64,000 bases of DNA from Eulemur rufifrons (taxonomy: Eukaryota > Chordata > Mammalia > Primates > Lemuridae). Positions 50,112 to 63,170 of the stretch are shown one piece after another; position 1 is the stretch's first letter; each line of letters opens with the position of its first letter. Position numbers and translations under genes: made by a program. The notes beneath the pieces were generated by a model. The model ran no database searches, was not told the origin of the DNA, and was given only the letters and a program-made list of their open reading frames with translations. Location of the stretch: contig NC_090989.1 of NCBI RefSeq assembly GCF_041146395.1, positions 280,518,343 to 280,582,342 of the forward strand. The letters are read 5' to 3'.

Positions 50112-50260
50112 CTCTGGCTCAGCTGTGGCCCAGCTGTGGGTGTGATCAGCAGAGCGGCGCCTGCAGGAGAGCAGGGAGGAGGCGGGGAGAGCCTGGGGAG
50201 GCCCGTCCTTCCGCAGTCAGTGCCCGCCCACTCCCCCGCCCCGTCGCCGCGCGGGCCCCT
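50112..50260 (-). promoter_or_regulatory. PTGES: PTGES proximal promoter with tandem GC boxes
   Basis: Upstream of the start codon there is no TATA box. Two adjacent GC boxes lie on the minus strand (about 50,222-50,244, reading GGGGCGGGGGAG then TGGGCGGGC), about 110-130 bases upstream of the ATG. Published work on human and mouse PTGES attributes its cytokine induction to Egr-1 acting on tandem GC boxes in the proximal promoter. The boxes here match that layout. The transcription start is not resolved by sequence alone. Confidence 0.65.
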
Positions 50261-50596
50261 TCTGCTGGGAAGAGGGAGAAGAGCAACTTCTGCCCCCATG
50301 CTGTGAGAAGCAGACAGCCGGAGCTGTCCCCGCCCCACCCTGGGCTCTGGACCACCCCTCCCTGGCAAACCCTCCAACACTGTCAAATCCGCTTCCTCAT
50401 CTATGGTATGAAACCGTGCTGCGGGACCCTCCTCCTGGGGGTGCTGGGCACCTCTGCACGCAATGGTGTCACTGATGCGTGCCCACCTCTGGGGACTCAG
50501 GACAGCAGGGGCTGAGAACCGAGCCATCTGCCCCATATTTAGTCAGCCCGGACACAGGAGCCACAGCCACACCCGCACCGATGTGACGTCGCTGTC
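50261..50596. other. PTGES upstream unique sequence
   Basis: GC-rich unique sequence with a weak MIR tail (about 50,380-50,470). Nothing else is supported. Confidence 0.5.
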
Positions 50597-51106
50597 TGTG
50601 GTGGGCTGAATAAGGCCCCACCCCAAAGATGTCCACGTTCCAGTCCCTAGAACCTGCAAATACCTGACTTGAGGTGGCAAAAGGGACGTTGCAGATGGCA
50701 TCTAATATGGCCCTTGAGATGGGAGATTGTTCTAGGTTCCCTGGCTGAGCCCAGTTAGTGGCAGCAGCCCCCCCGAGAGGCAGGCAGTAGGTCAGGGGAA
50801 ACAGAAACGGAGCGGCTTTAGGAGAGGAGATGTCAGGACAGGGCAGAGGTCGGCGAGGAGAGAAGATGCGCGGCTGGCTTTGAGGACGAGGGCGATTCAC
50901 GGGCAGCTCTAGAAGGTGGAAAAAGTGAGGAAACAAAGTCTCACCGAGAGTCCCCGGGAGGGACGCGGCCCTGCCGGCCCTGTGACGGTGGCCGGTGAGA
51001 CCCACTTCTCGCTCCCACCCTCCAGAACTGTAAGATAATAACTTTGTGTCATTTTAAGCCACTACTTTGCGGTAAGTTGCCACAGCGGTGATAGGAAACC
51101 AACACA
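50597..51106 (+). mobile_element. MLT1-type solo LTR (ERVL-MaLR)
   Basis: Starts TGTGGTGGGCTGAATAAGG and ends AAACCAACACA. The flanks CTGTC and CTCTC are a 4-of-5 match and look like a decayed target-site duplication. Internal MLT1 marks are 'gcaaaagggacgttgcagat', 'ctccagaactgtaagataat' and 'ttttaagccactactttg'. It lies about 0.5 kb upstream of the PTGES start codon. Confidence 0.88.
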
Positions 51107-52868
<1,762 letters not shown>

Positions 52869-52984
52869 TAGTTCAGTTTCCTTGCCTGTGAGATGGGACT
52901 GGTGCCCCCTGCCTTGTGGGGGGGGACTGGGGATGTGGTGTGCACAGCGAGCGGGAATGGGAGCCCCTGGGAACTGCAGCAGTG

Positions 52985-53130
52985 TGCACACAAAAATGAG
53001 GGCACGAGAAGCCCCTAAAAATATTTTCTATCTTGACCTGAGTGGTGGTTACACATTGTGGGTACATGTGGCAAAAGTCACTGAGATGAATCTTCAAACT
53101 TTGTTACTTTTCCATATTTTTTTACACCAT
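52985..53130 (+). mobile_element. L1M LINE 3' fragment
   Basis: 'ttctatcttgacctgagtgg', 'tggttacacattgtgggtac' and 'tgttacttttccatattttt' are typical of L1M 3' UTR sequence. Short and decayed. Confidence 0.6.
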
Positions 53131-53959
53131 GAAAGTCCTCCCTATCGCAATTCTACAGCCCTGAGCAGAGGAGCTGCCATGTCCAAAGCTGCCACGGGGC
53201 TTATTCCAGCCCTTCCTTGGCATTTCCTGAGGATGGGAACCCAGGTCCTCACGCGGCCAATTGTCTGCAACATCAGAAGAGGCTTCGAGAGGAGGAAGTG
53301 GCCCCACCTCGGCTGGTTCCTGACCTCTGGGAATGTTGCTGGGCTTTCTGTAGCCAGTGATGGGGAAATAATGTGACGGGATTAAAGAGAATAACAAAGG
53401 ACCAGCTGAAGTGACCTCTGAAGTCAGACTTGCACAGCGTCATCACTGTGGCATCAGCCCTCGTTAAGAAGCAGCGTCTGCAAAAGCAGGCGCGGTGCTG
53501 TGCAGACAGCTCAGCGGGCACTTTCCGATGGCTCCGCAGCCCTCCTGGGACACAGGCACACCAGGTGGGAGCGATTCTCCTTGTCTGCCAGTCACCTCTC
53601 CCTCCCAGCTTCCGGGAAACCAGAGCCTTTTTCCAGGACCTTGCCCTGGTGACTGTAATCCCGGGGGGACTGCCCATGGGAGCAGCCCATCCTGTTGGTG
53701 TGCGGCAGCCACGTGACCCAGGCCAGCCAGTCGGAGTCCCTGGCATCTTCCCTGGGAGGGCAGGACACTAATAGAGAGACCCCTCTTGGCTCTGGGATCC
53801 AGCCAGGACAGTGCTGGCCTGAGGCTGTGTGCAGCCGGCCCCTCCCCGTGCGAAGGGAGCCTGAAGCCGGGGGGAGAGGATGAGGCCCCCACCTCTGACT
53901 CACACGGGCCTAGAAATCCAGTTTTCTTTTTTGCTTAAAAAAAAAAAAAAAAAAATCAG
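53131..53959. other. Intergenic unique sequence
   Basis: No recognised gene or repeat apart from an A run (53,938-53,955). Open frames on both strands overlap one another and match no family. Confidence 0.5.
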
Positions 53960-54355
53960 TCAAATCACATCCTTCCTTTTCTCCAAACCCTGCAGTGGCT
54001 CCCATCTCACTCACAGTAAAAGCCAAGGACAATGGCCATGCCCTATCCCCCAGGTTTCCTCCAGGCTGACGTCTCAGCTCCTTCAAATCTTTGCTCAAAT
54101 CTCACCTTCTCCGGAGGCTCACCCTGGCCCCCGTGTCAGTTCTGCAGTCTGCCCCACCCCTGGCAGCCCGAGGCCACCCCCTGCCTCTGCTCCTCTCTCC
54201 TCTCCATGGCACATGGCACCCAGTGACACGCCATGTGGTTTCTTATCCTCCCGCCCGCACCCGGCCTCCCCGGGCAGGGTCTTCGTTCACGGATGAACCG
54301 TGGGCACCAGCACCGTGCCTGACATACAGCCACTACCGCGATCTGTTGAACTGAA
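53960..54355 (+). repeat. L2 LINE 3' region
   Basis: L2 phrases in order: 'ctgcagtggctcccatctca', 'agctccttcaaatctttgct', 'aaatctcaccttctccggag', and the tail 'gcaccgtgcctgacatacag'. Confidence 0.8.
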
Positions 54356-55274
54356 CTGAACTAAGCTCATTTGATCTGGATTTCTGTCCCTTATAACCAG
54401 AAGAGTCTAGACAAAGACAAGTGAAAAACTCCACTTCTCTTCCAGGAGTTTGTTCCAGGTCCTGACTCCGCCTGCCCACTTCCTGCAGGGCCCGGGGAGC
54501 CTGGCTGCGGGTCTCTGATGTGGAGAAATCCAGAAAAGAGGCCTGTGTGTCTGGGGAGGGACCGGCCGCCCAGCGCAGGCCCACTGAGGCATTGGCCCGC
54601 GCAACTGCCTTGGACAGCCATTCAGTTAGGACTGGAAAAAGCATTTACCTTTAGCTGCATGGAGATGCCACAAACACCCATCCGCATCTATTGACAAGTC
54701 TAAATAAATGGAAGGGCTGGAAGCTGCCCGTCAGTGAGCCCAGCTGATTGGGGCTGTGTGCCAGGCTGCTTGCCTGCCGCCCAAGCCCAGCCTGGCCCGA
54801 GGCCCATTCCTGAGACAGCCAAGATGGCCTGCAGAGATGACACCACCCCACTTAACGACAGCAGCTAGATTGCGTGATGACCACAAGGTCACCAGGCATT
54901 GTCCTTTCACCCAACACTGGGCTAATCACAGACATCATTGGATTCCAGGGAGGTGTGACTAATAGACCCATTTTAGAGAGGTGGAGCCTGAGGCCCAGGC
55001 TGGTGGTTGTACTTGCCCCGATCCCCCAGCTGGCCTTGCGTAGAAGTGGACATGCTTGTCCCAGAGGCAGCCCTGCTCTAGCTGTGGGGCTGTGAGCTCA
55101 TGCCCAGAGCACCTGGTACGTTGTGCACTCTCAAAGATGAGAGCCTTTGATGTGCGATGTCAGATCCCCTCACGGACTCCATGACATCCTAGGTCGGGAA
55201 ACTCCAAGGGAGCTCTTTTGTTCTCTTGGGAATGAGGAAAAGCAGAGATGCTTGGCTGGAAAGTCCAGTAGCAA
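54356..55274. other. Intergenic unique sequence
   Basis: An MIR-like minus fragment may lie near 54,890-55,080 ('cattttagagaggtggagcc'). Nothing else is supported. Confidence 0.45.
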
Positions 55275-55650
55275 GAAAAGACTAGATGTCCATGCAACGG
55301 AATACGCCTCAGCCCCCAAAAGCCATGAAGTCCTGACCCCTGCACGCAACCAGCGGGAGGAACCCGGGAAGCATCACGCCAGGGGAGAGAAGCCAGACAC
55401 GAAAGGCACTTACTGTACGATTCCATTCGTATGAAATGTCCAGAAAGGGCAAATCCACGGGGAGAGAAAGCAGACTGCTGGTTGCCAGGGGGTGGGCAGA
55501 GCGGGAGTGCGAGTGACTGCTTAATGCACGTAAGGTTTCCTCTGAGATGATGACAAAGTTCTGGACATGGGTAGTGGTGATGGTTGTCAATATTGTAGCT
55601 GTACTAATGACACTGAATTGCATGCTTTAAAATGCTTAGTTTTATGTTAA
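55275..55650 (+). mobile_element. L1M LINE 3' end (plus strand)
   Basis: Runs through 'actagatgtccatgcaacgg', 'ttactgtacgattccattcg', 'gactgctggttgccaggggg' and 'gttctggacatgggtagtgg' to an A-rich end ('aagaagaaaaaagaaaag'). A 5'-truncated, inactive copy. Confidence 0.85.
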
Positions 55651-57972
55651 GAAGAAAAAAGAAAAGCCAGGCCCCTATCTTGTTCACGGCTGGATTTGCA
55701 GCGTCTTGCGTGGTCGGAGCTTAGTGAACGTTTGTTGACAGACCCCTGAACGTGTGGTCGGAATGCTGGGGTACCCCTGCAGCCGCCGTGGTGCGTCCTC
55801 TTCTCCGTCTCGGGAGAGATCCACACACGCGTGGCTGCCCTGATGGAGCCCAGCAGCTGCTCCTCGGACTCCGGGCCTCTCGTTCCATCCCGTTGCTGGT
55901 GCGCAGAGCTGTGGTGACACAGGGAGCGTTTCCTGCATGCAGCTCTGGGACAGGACCCAGCTGACAGGAGAGGCGGACGGGGGAGGGGAGGAGAAATGTT
56001 TGTCTCAGCACAAACCACTGCCAAGACGTTCCCAGGGAAGCTGCTGCCACACTGCGTGTGGCTCGAGGCAGAGTTTCCAGAGTGGGGGGAGCCACGACCC
56101 CCCCATGCCCAGGCTGCCCACGCGAGGACCAGGCACACGCAGTCTCACGCTGGTGCGTACCCCACACCCCGCGCACAGACGCTGCTTCCGGGGGGCCGCG
56201 GTGGAGACGGGCGACTCTGGTGTGCAGCTCCCAGGCACACCAGGGACACATTTCCTAGGAGGCCCTGCGGGGGAGGTCTGCATTCCTCGGATGGGGTCAG
56301 CCAGAGCTGGCTCCAGGGACAGCTGGCTGGGGTTTCCAAACGCAGGAACGATGGGAACCGCTCCAGCTTCAGCAGCCTCCAAACCCAAACCCAAAACAAC
56401 CTCGGCTCCACAAGAAGCACCACCCTTTCCCCTCCGGGCCTTTGTCACGAGACGGTATTTTATTAATATGACTGTTTTTCACTAATCATCCAAATATGCC
56501 AGAGGCTGAGATTGTCGAGGGGCAAAACATGTGCGTCCCCCTTTACTTCGGTGCCAGGGTGATCTCTGCAGCTCCGTAATGGTCCATCTCACCTTCCACT
56601 CTGCCAGGCACGGGGAACTCACCACTTTATGGTAACAGTAATGGCAGCAGCAGCAGCTGTCACTTACGAGGCCCCTCCTGTGGGCCAGGCGCCCTTACAT
56701 GCTGTCTGATTCGTCAGTCAGCGTCATCGCCCTGCACTGTAGAGCACTAGCAGGCCCATTTTGCAGATGGAGGCATGGGCTCAGGGCTGCGAATGACTTT
56801 ACCCAAGGTCACAGATCTGGACAGTCGTAGCTACCTCCAGCCAGAGCCCGTGCTCTCAAGCCCCAGGCAGGGCTGAGGTTTGACTTCAGGCCAGCCGTTC
56901 CCTTCTTGCACAACTCTCCTTGTTCAAAATTCCTTCCATATGCTGAGCTAGATCTTCCCCCGAGGGCCAGAGAGCACACACACACTCCCTTCCCCTCCCC
57001 ACTGCCCTTCAGAAATTGGAGGACACCACTGGGTCCACCCTAAATCTCGTCCTCCAGGCAAAACAACTGCTGCGCCACCAGCTCGCCCTTGGATCGCATG
57101 TTTTCCAGCCTCTGTGACCCCCAGATCGTTCCAGTTTGTAACGATCCCTGTTAGAGAGACCAGACCCCATGAGCTACAGAGGGACCACCATCCTCTGCTG
57201 TAAGCACAAGAAGAATCGTGACTCCGAGCAGGTCTGGCCACGGAATTTTCAGAGCCCAGCACAAAATGAAAATGCAAAGTCCCTTGTCTGAAAATTATTA
57301 AGAATTTCAAGATGGGGACAGTAAAACATTAATCTGAGCAGGGGGCCCCGTGTGGCTGCATGAAGCTGGCCCTGATTCCGAGCACAGGGTGACTCAACAC
57401 GGAGCGAGTGAGGCAGGCGCGTCCTAATCAAAACCCACACAAGGATAACATCGGAGATAGCTAAGACACAGTCAGAGCTTGACACGGCCTTTCCTTATCT
57501 GTCTTATATAATGAACGCCAAACGCTTTATTATGCACAGCAACATGAGTAACAGCAGCAGCCGGCATTTTGTAGTGCTTCCCCTGAGCCAAGCAACGTGC
57601 CATATTTTTTTAAAACAACACTTATATAATGCGTACCATGTGCCTGGGAAACCTTAACTTATTTAAGTTTCATGTCAACAGGATGAGTTAGGTACTACTA
57701 TGGTTCCCATTTTACAGACGAGAAATCTGAGGTACGGGGCAGCTGAGTAACGTACCCAGGCACATAGCTGATAAGTGGTCTCACAACCACCACTTGGGGT
57801 CAGTGCTCACAGCAGTGTCACCGCCAGCTCTCAGAGAGGACGCCTGAGGTTCAGAGGGAACATGCAGCAGCAGGGCAGTGACCCGGGCCGGGACTGCAAT
57901 CCAGAGCCCGCTCTGAGCCCCTTCGCCATCAGCCCTCACCAAAGACCCGGGTAACACGCTTGGAGCAAGCGG
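55651..57972. other. Intergenic sequence with old MIRs
   Basis: Minus MIR copies lie near 56,630-56,870 ('attttgcagatggaggcatg') and 57,560-57,800 ('attttacagacgagaaatct'). A short GCA/GCAGCA run is at 56,644-56,660. Open frames at 55,720-56,490 on both strands are mutually overlapping and unrecognisable. No gene is called. Confidence 0.55.
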
Positions 57973-58049
57973 TGTGTGTCCCCACAGAAGACACGTCCAG
58001 GTCCTAGCCCCTGGTCCCTGTGCCTGTGACCTGATTTGGAAATAGGGTC
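57973..58049 (+). mobile_element. MLT1 LTR 5' fragment, cut by ERV-L
   Basis: About 77 bases match the start of an MLT1-type LTR ('ggtcctagcccctggtccct', 'gtgacctgatttggaaatag'). The match stops abruptly at 58,049, where the ERV-L LTR begins. The remainder of this MLT1 is expected on the far side of the provirus, outside the window. Confidence 0.7.
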
Positions 58050-59460
58050 TGTATTAGGCAGGGATCTCCAGAGACACAGAACCAATGTACGTCCTACATT
58101 ACTGTCGTGCAGACTGTACTCACACAGCCCGGACGGGACAGCCTCCTACACACCTGGGCTGGGCTGCATGGTGTGGCCTGTCACTCCGAGGCTACAGACG
58201 GGTACAGCATGTTACCGCACTGAATACTGTAGGCGATTGTAGCACGGTGGTAAGTACTCGTGTATCTAAGCACAGAAAAGGCACAATGAAAATACAGTAT
58301 AAAAGGTGAGAAGTGGCACATCGGTACAGGGCACCTGCCATGCGTGGAGCTCGCGGGACCGGAAGCTGCTCTGGGCGAGTCCTCGAGTGGACGCGCAGGC
58401 CCAGGACACCACACTGACGCAGATGTTGCAAACACTGTCCACTTAGGCTACACGGAATTTGTTTAAAATTTTTTTATTTCTTTGATAATAAATTAACCTT
58501 AGCTTACTGTAACTTTTTTACTTTATAAACTTAATTGTTTTTACCTTTTTGACCCTTTTGTAATAACACTTAGCTTAAAACACGAATAGATTGTACAGCT
58601 GTACAAAAATATTTTCTTTCTTTACGTTCTTATTCTATAAGCTTTTTTATTTAAAAACTGTTTTTTTTGTTGTTTTTTTTTTTTCTCTTTTTAAACTTTA
58701 TTCTTGAAAACTAAGACACAAACACACACAGTAGCCTCGGCCTGCTCAGGGTCAGGATCATCAGTGTCACCGTCCTCCACCTGTCCCAGCGGAAGGGCTT
58801 TGGGAGCAGGAACATGCGCAGAGCTGTGGTCTCCGTTGGTAACCACGCAGCCTCTGGAACAGCTCCGGAGGGACTGCTTGAGGCTGTTTTACAGTTAACT
58901 TTTAAAAATATAGATGTTAATATAAACCCTACAATGGTATCATGGCTAAGACGTCATTAGGTGATAGGAATTTTTCAGGTCCATCATAATCTTACGGGAT
59001 CACCATCATATATGTGGTCCATTGTTGACCCAAATGTCATTATGTGGCACATGGCCATATATACATACATATCCTTTTATATTAAAATATATAAAAGGCG
59101 ATTTATTGTGATTTATAATTGGCTCACGTGACTGTGGAGGCTGAGAAGTACCATCATCTGCAAGCTGGAGAGCCGGTGGCATGATTCAGCCCGAGCCCAG
59201 GGCTGCGAGCGAGGGAGCCCTGGTGTGAGTTCCAGTGCACAGGCAGATGGGGTGAGATGTTGGAGCTCGAGCAGGAGCACAGGGACGAACTCCTTCCTCC
59301 TCTGCCTTTTGCTCTAGGCAGGCCCGGGCAGGTGGCACGTGCCTGCCCGCACGGGGGGTCTCGGCTGTGCCTGTGGACTCAACATAACCCACTCGGAAGC
59401 GCTCTCACAGACACACCCAGAGTCTCATGGCCCAAGGTGACAATCACACTGACCATCCCA
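58050..59460 (-). mobile_element. MLT2-type 3' LTR of an ERV-L provirus
   Basis: Read on the minus strand, the LTR begins at about 59,460 and ends at 58,050 with the typical TAATACA terminus ('tgtattaggcagggatctcc' on the plus strand). Landmarks are 'tataattggctcacgtgact', 'ggaggctgagaagtaccatc', 'catctgcaagctggagagc' and 'acagacacacccagagtc'. A minus-strand AATAAA is present (59,102-59,107). The LTR is split by a DNA transposon (about 58,089-59,057). Confidence 0.85.
58089..59057. mobile_element. Tigger/MER2-type DNA transposon inside the LTR
   Basis: The right end ('ggtgataggaatttttcagg', 'tgttgacccaaatgtcatta', 'tgtggcacatgg') carries the MER2/Tigger terminal repeat. The interior has 'gtacagcatgttaccgcac', 'aacttagcttactgtaac'-like A/T-rich sequence, and a stretch around 58,740-58,880 resembling the acidic 3' end of a Tigger transposase gene, now broken. 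The left terminal repeat is not clear, so the element is 5' truncated or strongly decayed there. It carries no intact transposase. Confidence 0.7.
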
Positions 59461-59485
59461 AGTCCGCACGTGGCTCCTAAGCCAC

Positions 59486-60352
59486 TTAATCTCCAAGCAG
59501 AGACAGCAGCAAAGCCGTAGTTCCGCCTAACATGACCCAACGGGCCCGCAGACGACCAAAAACACACGAACCACTTCCGCAGAAGAGGAGAAGTCCTCGA
59601 GTGGCTTTTGCTCTGTCCCTTGCTATCCCACAGCTTAGACACTGTGACATAAAGTCAATACATCTTACGTTCTGTGATAAGGGAGTAAGAGAGGACAGAA
59701 AGCAGATACACCCACATCTGTAGCCAAATAAGGAGGAAACACGCATGACAGTTATAGTTCTCATGTTGCAATTGGTCACGCGATCGTACCTGGGGTTTAC
59801 AGCCACCTTCTGCTGCCCACTCTGGATCCCCTCTGCCACCAGCAAGACCTCAGCTGGTCGCAGTCCCTTACCTGGCCGGGTGACCCAAACCTTCATTCCG
59901 CTAGGGTCTGGGCCATTCATAGTCCTACCTACATTGGATTGTTGTCGTTTTCCAGTGACCTTAATGCCAGGGCACGGAACACTGAGAGATGCCCTGGGGG
60001 ACCTCCTGCATTCCAGACATACTCTTCCCTTCCTCCCTGTGGAGCAGTCACCCCAGCCGGCACAGGGACTCCCTTCCCAGCCTGCTGACTCAGAGGCGTG
60101 AGGAGCCCAAGCGGCCAGGCCCGGGCGGCTTCCAGCTCAATGGAATCATTGTCGTGTGTCCTGGTGGGAGCACCCCTCCCTCTGCAGCTAAGACCTCTAG
60201 GCCAGCAGAGCATAAAGCCTCGGGAACAGGAAGCAAAATCCTGCTCGTGGGTCACTAGAGGTGACAGCGATGGTGCCACTCCCGTTCCCAGCCTTGCCTC
60301 CTGGACCTGTGACTCCTGGCTGTGGGAGGAACAGCACCCTGTGTCAGGCACT
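59486..60352 (-). pseudogene. ERV-L dUTPase-like remnant
   Basis: Two broken minus-strand frames (60,351-59,929 and 59,920-59,486) contain a dUTPase-like segment ('SIELEAARAWPLGLLTPLSQ', 'GREEYVWNAGG') and the downstream 'NGPDPSGMKVWVTRPGK' tail that ends the ERV-L coding region. The frame changes between the two. No complete set of dUTPase motifs is visible, so activity is not expected. Confidence 0.75.
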
Positions 60353-60379
60353 GCCCCGGGTCACACAGGCTGCCAGAGA

Positions 60380-60970
60380 AAGGTGCCCCAGCCCTGCAAG
60401 GTGCTGCCACCTCGCTGCGACCAAGTCTTCAAAAGGCCCTTCCGCTGTCTGTCAAGCCAGCGGCTTCGGGACGGTGGGGAACGCGGTTAGACCAGTGAGT
60501 CCCACGAGCACAGGCCATTGCCGTGCTTCCTCTGCTGTGAAGCGGGTTCCCAGCTCAGAAGCCGCGCTGTGTGCACTACCATGACGGTGGCGTTCTGTAA
60601 GTCCATGGGTGGTAGTTTTGGCAGAGGCTTTGCATGCGGGGAAGGCAACTCTGTATCCAGAGTGAGCGTCCGTCCCAGTAAGGACCAAACGCCGTCCCTT
60701 CCGTGACGGAAGCAGTCCAGCGTAATCCACCTGCCGCCAGGTAGCTGGCCGATCACCCTGGGGAGTGGTGCCACACCGGGGGCTCAGTGTTGGTCCCCGA
60801 TACTGTGAGATTGGGCATTCGGCAATGGCCATAATCAGGTTGGCCTTGGTGAGGGGGAGCCCACGTTGCTAAGCCCAAGCATAACCTCCACCCCTGCCAC
60901 CATGGCCACTTTGCCCATGAGTCCATTGAACAAGGACAGGGTGGCTGGAAAGAAAGGCTCATGGCATCCA
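60380..60970 (-). pseudogene. ERV-L integrase remnant
   Basis: The minus-strand frame at 60,832-60,452 shows the integrase core. The first catalytic Asp lies in 'WRQVDYAG' (about 60,727), and 'VLTGTDAHSGYRVAFPA' follows. At the place of the second catalytic Asp the frame reads Ser-Glu-Leu-Gly (about 60,556), so that residue is lost. In the zinc-binding end the CPIS stretch lacks the second Cys. The third acidic residue lies in another frame. The enzyme is dead. Confidence 0.8.
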
Positions 60971-61009
60971 CACAACAAGTTATCTTGTCACTTGATTATT
61001 AAAACCCTC

Positions 61010-61480
61010 CTCTGCTGAGGCCGCCCACGGGTGAGCATTCACCTGGGACACAAATACCGCCCCCCATCCTTTTCCCATCCGGAGAGATCTGTCCACACAC
61101 CTCTCCCCGAATGGGGCCTCTTCTTTTCACCAATTTTCCAGCCGTGTTCCCTCCAAGCCCCGGCCATCCAGCCAAACCACTGGCCACAGCAAAGAGTCAG
61201 GACACAATTGCACATCCGGCTGTTTCTCCCTCCAGTCAAACTGCACGCCCAGGTGCACGGCTCCCATTTCTGCCCCCTGGGAGGACTTCCCGTCAGCACT
61301 GTCCTCAGGGATGTCCGGGACAGGGGCCGGGGGGTCGCAGCTGTCCACTTCCAGATGGTGCCTAGGTATTGTGCAGAACCACCTGTAGACCAGGCCCGAT
61401 TCTTCCTTCCTCTGTCACCCCGTGGCAGGGAACTCCCCAGGAGGCCACAGGTGCAGGCTGGAGGAGAGAAGGCAGAACAG
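61010..61480 (-). pseudogene. ERV-L RNase H remnant
   Basis: Pieces of RNase H-like sequence are split between frames. One frame (61,348-61,127) has 'DWREKQPDVQLCPDS' and another (61,299-61,039) has 'HGWKIGEKKRPHSGRG'. At least one frameshift separates them. Confidence 0.65.
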
Positions 61481-61719
61481 TAGAAGTGGGGACCAGGGGC
61501 CTTTGGGCCACGGCAGGTAACTTATTTGTGCCCTCAGGGCCTGCTTGGGCCCAATCATGGCTACGCCACTTCTGCTTGATGACGCAGTGGGGCTGTGCCG
61601 CCAACTGTGCGGCTGGGCGGGCAGACAACACCCAGCTCGTGATGGGCAGCCCAGGTCACACGGTAATTTGGTGGCCTTGGTTAAGTGCTCAGTCTTACTA
61701 AGGCCCTGTTCCGGACCCG

Positions 61720-62480
61720 ACCCCAAACGAGCAGCTTTTTAGATCCCTTCATAAACAGGCTGGAGGGACACACCCAGAGGAGGAGTATGTTCCCTGCACC
61801 ACGCAAAGAGGCCCACGAAGCACTGTGCCTCTTTCTTGGTCGTAGGAGAGGTCAGGTGCAATCACTTGTGCTTCACCTTGTAAGGGGTATCTTGACACGC
61901 CCCACACTGCTGGACCCCTAGAAATGTCACCGAGGTATAAGGCCTCCGAATTTTAATCAGATTTATTTCCAACTTTGGCACACAAATGTCTCACCAGCAA
62001 GTCCAGGGTAGTTGCTACTTCTTGCTCCCCAGCTCAGCCAGCGTGACGCAGCGGACCAGTGCGGCACCTTGCGGGGGAGCAAGGCAGTCAAGGGTCTGCA
62101 AACCGCCTTATGACCCAGGGCTGGAGGGCTGAGGTAGGAGAGTGGGGGTGCAGGGCTGGCCGGGCCAGATGGGAGCAAACTGCTTCTCGGGGCCTCATGG
62201 ACAGGGGTGGGGAGAAGGCATTTGCCAGATCAACAGCTGCATTCCAGGTACCGGGGGATGTGTCCACTTGCTCCAGCAATGAAGCCACAGCTGGCGCAGC
62301 AGCTGCAGCTGGAGTCACCACCTGGTTAGACCGATGGAAATCCACCGTCCGTGTCCAGGATCCATCTGTCTTCTGCACAGGACAGGCTGGGTGAGCGGGG
62401 ACATGGCGGGAGTCTCCAGCACCGCATCTTTCTGGTCCTCGGTGGTGGCGCTAATCTCTGCAATCCCGTCGGGAATACAG
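61720..62480 (-). pseudogene. ERV-L reverse transcriptase remnant
   Basis: The frame at 62,378-62,088 keeps the start of the palm domain, including the catalytic Asp of motif A ('AAVDLANAF'). At the place of the catalytic YxDD motif (about 62,042-62,053) the minus strand reads Cys-Val-Thr-Leu. Both catalytic Asp residues there are therefore absent, and one codon also appears to be missing. Downstream (62,040-61,720) thumb/connection-like sequence continues with stops. Confidence 0.75.
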
Positions 62481-62763
62481 TGCTGCTTTTGATTTACTAT
62501 TGTCCGAGGGAGAGGCGGTTCCAGTGGCTTCCATGTGGTCTTTCCCACCATAACGGCCCTCACTCCACAGGTCAGGAAACCAGTGCGGGGACTGTGCCAG
62601 CTGCTAAGCGTGTCTATCCCAATCGTGCATTCTGGAACCGGAGAAACAACCACAGATGGGGTCAGAGACCCACTGGACCCGCTGTGAGCCGGACCTCAGC
62701 TAAGGCTCCATCGATCACCTGACCTTCAGAAGCCCCTGCTCTGTCGGGAGGGCCACAGTGATG

Positions 62764-62961
62764 ATTTTTGTTTTTTCCTTTGAGACAGCCTCCTGAGTAG
62801 CTGGCACTACAGACATACGCCACCACGCCTGGCTAATTTATCTATTTTTTTGTAGAGACGGGGTCTCACTCAGGCTGGTCTCGAACTCCTGGCCTTAAGT
62901 GGTCCTCCCACCTCGACCTCCCAAAGTGCCAGGATTACAGGTGTGAGCCACGGCGCCCGGC
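62764..62961 (-). mobile_element. Truncated Alu inside the ERV-L
   Basis: A minus-strand Alu with a large internal deletion in one arm. 'ttgagacagcctcctgagta' joins two normally distant parts, and it ends 'cacggcgcccggcc'. It separates the protease and reverse-transcriptase remnants and postdates the provirus. Confidence 0.85.
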
Positions 62962-62964
62962 CCA

Positions 62965-63170
62965 CAGTGACGTGTGAGGTCTCCTGGTATCGGTGTCAGT
63001 TCGGAGCCAGCGTCCAGTTGCCCCTGCAAGGTCTGATCATGTCCTTTCTCTAATGTGCACTTACCCGAGTTAAAGGCCTTTGGGGACAGCTGGGAGAAAG
63101 AGGAGCAGTATGAATTGTCAGTGGCATACTGGGGTCCTTCCTCAAGGGGACCCAGCTTTCCGTTCACTTA
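62965..63170 (-). pseudogene. ERV-L protease remnant
   Basis: The minus-strand frame at 63,167-62,965 contains '[14 protein letters not shown]'. This is the retroviral aspartic protease active-site region at about 63,014, with Ala where Thr or Ser is usual between Asp and Gly. Upstream 'TDNSYCSSFSQLSPKAF' is not recognised. The frame then runs into the inserted Alu. Confidence 0.65.

Noticed and set aside
55721..56490. Overlapping frames of 145-182 codons on both strands
   Set aside because: They are mutually antisense, without domains, and in unremarkable intergenic sequence.
53131..57972. Exons of TOR1B or TOR1A, the next genes in the human order
   Set aside because: No torsin Walker or AAA+ sequence is seen on either strand. 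The human gap between PTGES and TOR1B is long, so they should lie beyond the window.
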